Assembly: GCF_009856605.1 (NCBI RefSeq) | Contig: NZ_CP047242.1 | Span: 3,726,001 to 3,790,000, forward strand | Length of the DNA stretch: 64,000 nt | Reading direction: 5' to 3' | DNA from: Trichormus variabilis 0441 | Lineage (GTDB): Bacteria; Cyanobacteriota; Cyanobacteriia; Cyanobacteriales; Nostocaceae | In this document: positions 61,947 to 64,000 of the stretch, in pieces | Numbering within the stretch: the first letter of the stretch is position 1 | Layout of the letters: each line of letters starts with the position of its first letter | Made by a program: the position numbers and the translations under genes | The notes under the pieces: model-generated | Seen by the model: the letters and a program-made list of their open reading frames with translations, nothing else | The model's database searches: none | What the model was told of the DNA's origin: nothing

Positions 61947-62602
61947 TTAAAGTTTTATTAGTAGATGATCAAAATCTGATCCGTCAAGGATTAAGAGCAT
62001 TATTAGAGCTAGAATCTGATATAGAAATTGTGGGAGAGGCAGAAAATGGAAAAATCGCTATTGATTTGATTCCCCAATTCCATCCAGATGTAGTATTGAT
62101 GGATATGCGAATGCCAATTATGGATGGAGTAGCTGCTACACAAGAAATTCAACGAAATTTCCCCAGTGTTAAAGTTCTAGTCCTCACAACTTTTGATGAT
62201 GATGAATATGTCAAAGCGGCTTTACAAAATGGTGCAATGGGTTATTTACTCAAAGATACACCCTCAGAAGAATTAGCTGTGGCAATTCGTGCAGTCGAGA
62301 AAGGTTACACTCAACTAGGCCCAGGAATAGTCAAGAAACTCTTAGTGCAGTTTCAGTCTACACCAAACCACACGCCACCTGCGCCGACTAATTTAGCTGA
62401 TCTTACGCCCAGAGAAAAAGAAGTTTTACGCTTAATTGCCGCAGGTGCAAATAACAAAGAAATTGCCCAGCAACTCTATATTTCCGAGGGGACAGTTAAA
62501 AATCATGTGACGAATATTTTAAATCGTTTGAGTTTGCGCGATCGCACTCAAGCCGCTATCATTGCCAATACCTATTTAAGTCATCTCAATGAACCTGAAT
62601 AA
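61943..62602 (+). CDS. NarL/LuxR-type response regulator
   Basis: The 219-residue protein has a receiver domain (1-120) with acidic pocket VDDQ (D8, D9), phospho-acceptor D54 in [13 protein letters not shown] in [12 protein letters not shown] and K in [12 protein letters not shown]. The LuxR-type helix-turn-helix (~150-215) reads [20 protein letters not shown] and [20 protein letters not shown]. It is a transcription factor that dimerises on phosphorylation and is translationally coupled to the kinase. Its targets are unknown. No obvious binding repeat was found upstream of the pair. Confidence 0.96.
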   Translation: MIKVLLVDDQNLIRQGLRALLELESDIEIVGEAENGKIAIDLIPQFHPDVVLMDMRMPIMDGVAATQEIQRNFPSVKVLVLTTFDDDEYVKAALQNGAMGYLLKDTPSEELAVAIRAVEKGYTQLGPGIVKKLLVQFQSTPNHTPPAPTNLADLTPREKEVLRLIAAGANNKEIAQQLYISEGTVKNHVTNILNRLSLRDRTQAAIIANTYLSHLNEPE

Positions 62603-62618
62603 AAGTGATTATCTGATT

Positions 62619-63044
62619 TCACGCAAACAAATTCAAACATTCCTGCCGAAGAATACCCTTAGTCACTTTGATGTTCCTAAAAGATTTGGCAATTACTTCT
62701 TCACAAGATATTTGGATTTGTGCTTGATTTGCTAAAATTAGATCTTGAATTGAAGCACCATATATAATCTCTGCAATACCACTCCAAACGCAGGCTGCGG
62801 CACACATGGGGCAAGGTTCACCGGTGGTATATATGCTATAACCTTCTAAGGAAAAGCTTTGCAATTGCGCGGTTAAACGGCGAACCACATTAATTTCTGC
62901 ATGAGCAGAAGGATCATTGTCTCTACCAACAGTGTTGTGTGCAAATGCCACAACTTGGTCATCTTTGACAATTACCGCACCGTATGGCGCATCTCCTTTT
63001 TTTGCTTCGGCGATCGCTAGACGCATAAAATATTCTGGATTCAT
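62619..63044 (-). CDS. cytidine/deoxycytidylate-deaminase-fold nucleoside deaminase (guanine deaminase/TadA-like)
   Basis: In this 141-residue protein the zinc motifs are SAHAEINVVRR (HAE) and GEPCPMCAAACVWSG (PCPMC). The body YFMRLAIAEAKKGDAPYGAV and AFAHNTVGRDNDP is closer to the guanine deaminase/nucleoside deaminase group than to TadA, which usually has a longer C-terminal helix. It could deaminate guanine, cytosine or another free base. The TadA alternative is less likely but not excluded. It is convergent with the response regulator gene, 16 bp apart. Confidence 0.86.
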   Translation of the reverse strand: MNPEYFMRLAIAEAKKGDAPYGAVIVKDDQVVAFAHNTVGRDNDPSAHAEINVVRRLTAQLQSFSLEGYSIYTTGEPCPMCAAACVWSGIAEIIYGASIQDLILANQAQIQISCEEVIAKSFRNIKVTKGILRQECLNLFA

Positions 63045-63109
63045 AATTATCTTGATATTTCAGTCAGATAGACGGTAAAAATACCATATTTAAGCAGATA
63101 TCGTGAAGT

Positions 63110-63901
63110 ATGTTACTGAGTAGACAACAAACTGAATTTTACTTAACAGACCTAGAAACACCATTAGGTAAAGCTATTAATTTGACAATTGCTGCCTTGG
63201 TTCTATTATCATCAGGCATCTTTGTCGCTCAAACCTACGCTATACCTGATTCTATTAGGTTGCAGTTGGATCAAATAGATACAGTTATATTGATAATTTT
63301 TGCAGTAGAGTATGTCCTCCGCCTTTGGAGTGCAGAAAATAAACTAAAGTATATATTTAGCTTTTATGCCATTATTGATTTAATAGCAATTATGCCATTT
63401 TTATTAGGCTTAGTAAATATTAGCTTTATTCGGATATTACGCTGGTTTAGAATTTTAAGATTAATTAGATTCATTGATAGTAAATTTTTATTTGGCAGTA
63501 TTAGTTCCGAAGACGGGATAATTTTTATTCGCATACTGTTTACTTTGTTTACCATAATTTTTGTTTATTCTGGCTTAATTTATCAAGTAGAACATCCCGT
63601 AAATGCTCAAGTTTATAATACTTTTTTAGATGCCTTTTATTTCTCAGTGGTCACAATGACTACTGTAGGCTTTGGAGATTTAACTCCCATTTCAGAACTA
63701 GGTAGATTATTAACTGTATTGATGATTTTGACAGGTGTAGCCATCATTCCTTGGCAAGTAGGAGATTTAATTAGGCGCGTAGTCAAAACAGCCAATCAGG
63801 TAGAAACTGTATGTTTGAATTGTGGTCTAAAATTTCACGATCAGGATGCAGAGTTTTGTAAACGTTGCGGAACTAAATTACCCAGCCAAAAAATGGATTA
63901 A
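63110..63901 (+). CDS. voltage-gated-type K+ channel with C-terminal zinc ribbon
   Basis: The protein has 263 residues. Six transmembrane helices are visible; S4 carries spaced arginines (SFIRILRWFRILRLIRFI). The pore loop is FYFSVVTMTTVGFGDLTPIS, a K+ selectivity filter (TVGFGD). Instead of an RCK or cyclic-nucleotide domain, the C-terminus ends in a zinc ribbon: C235-x2-C238 and C250-x2-C253 (VCLNCGLKF...EFCKRCGTKL). It is a likely tetrameric plasma-membrane K+ channel; metal sensing through the ribbon is speculation. Confidence 0.9.
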   Translation: MLLSRQQTEFYLTDLETPLGKAINLTIAALVLLSSGIFVAQTYAIPDSIRLQLDQIDTVILIIFAVEYVLRLWSAENKLKYIFSFYAIIDLIAIMPFLLGLVNISFIRILRWFRILRLIRFIDSKFLFGSISSEDGIIFIRILFTLFTIIFVYSGLIYQVEHPVNAQVYNTFLDAFYFSVVTMTTVGFGDLTPISELGRLLTVLMILTGVAIIPWQVGDLIRRVVKTANQVETVCLNCGLKFHDQDAEFCKRCGTKLPSQKMD

Positions 63902-64000
63902 CTCTAACCTATTAATCAAAAACCTCACCCATAAGACAGAAGTCATTGTAAATACACCAATCACACTAGTAATTAAGAGAGATTCGTGGTGCAAAACAAT

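Noticed and set aside
62619..63044. Assignment of the deaminase as TadA
   Set aside because: The conserved body is closer to guanine/nucleoside deaminases, and the TadA-specific C-terminal region is not evident. I left the substrate open.

Overview
The window looks like chromosome from a filamentous heterocyst-forming cyanobacterium of the Nostoc/Anabaena group. The reasons are: dense HIP1 octamers (GCGATCGC) inside and between genes, 7-nt tandem repeats of the STRR type, several palindromic repeat families, a photosystem I psaM gene, ADP-glucose-type glgC, Ser/Thr kinases including a very large Ser/Thr-His hybrid, and a germacrene-type terpene synthase + CYP110-like P450 + hybrid kinase group. 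That last group was described experimentally in Nostoc sp. PCC 7120 and N. punctiforme. I recall this gene neighbourhood as PCC 7120-like, but I could not check it. No phage, IS transposase, CRISPR array or rRNA operon is visible. Three tRNA genes are present: Ser-UGA, Pro-GGG and a CAU tRNA.

Layout. 1-5.7 kb: a MarR regulator with an MFS exporter (cut by the window edge), a GT39-type membrane glycosyltransferase, a methyltransferase, a lipoprotein and an unknown protein. 6.1-14.3 kb: the terpenoid group, with terpene synthase and P450 on the minus strand meeting the 1901-residue hybrid kinase tail to tail. 14.3-15.4 kb: a long AT-rich intergenic region with a strong palindrome. 15.4-28 kb: housekeeping genes (an RRM protein with a leader hairpin over its ribosome-binding site, a PfkB kinase/bisphosphatase pair, rsmI, mnmE, a metallophosphoesterase, nadA, a small HD hydrolase, prs). 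28-35 kb: a Ser/Thr kinase, bioD, a BioD-like/DRTGG protein, a SLOG-like protein, a MAPEG protein and a YajQ protein. 35-46 kb: GST, TPR protein, psaM, a ribulokinase-like FGGY kinase, an AmpG-like permease with an amino-sugar-type kinase, stress proteins (GlsB, CsbD) and the TIGR02587/TIGR02588-type pair. 46-57 kb: rpoZ, a fasciclin protein, a GH13 amylase, a subtilase followed by a stand-alone prodomain-like protein, glgC, a P-loop kinase, DnaJ and two peroxiredoxins. 57-64 kb: a glycogen debranching-type enzyme, a Spy-like protein, a NarL-type two-component pair, a deaminase and a voltage-gated-type K+ channel with a zinc ribbon.

How the genes fit together. glgC, the GH13 enzyme and the GDE-type enzyme form a loose glycogen-metabolism neighbourhood. 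The AmpG-like permease and sugar kinase form a likely peptidoglycan/amino-sugar salvage operon. The two peroxiredoxins, GST, CsbD and GlsB are stress functions.

The most striking non-genic feature is how often small repeats sit exactly at gene ends. Two copies of a ~141-bp palindromic MITE-like element lie between a stop codon and its terminator. A third element with 12-bp flanking direct repeats sits on a GST stop codon. Heptamer repeats supply start codons (mnmE, the P-loop kinase) and a stop codon (GH13). No single clearly new defence-like system stands out. The best novelty candidates are the subtilase/prodomain pair, the MarR operator set, the rbp leader hairpin and the gene-end mobile repeats.
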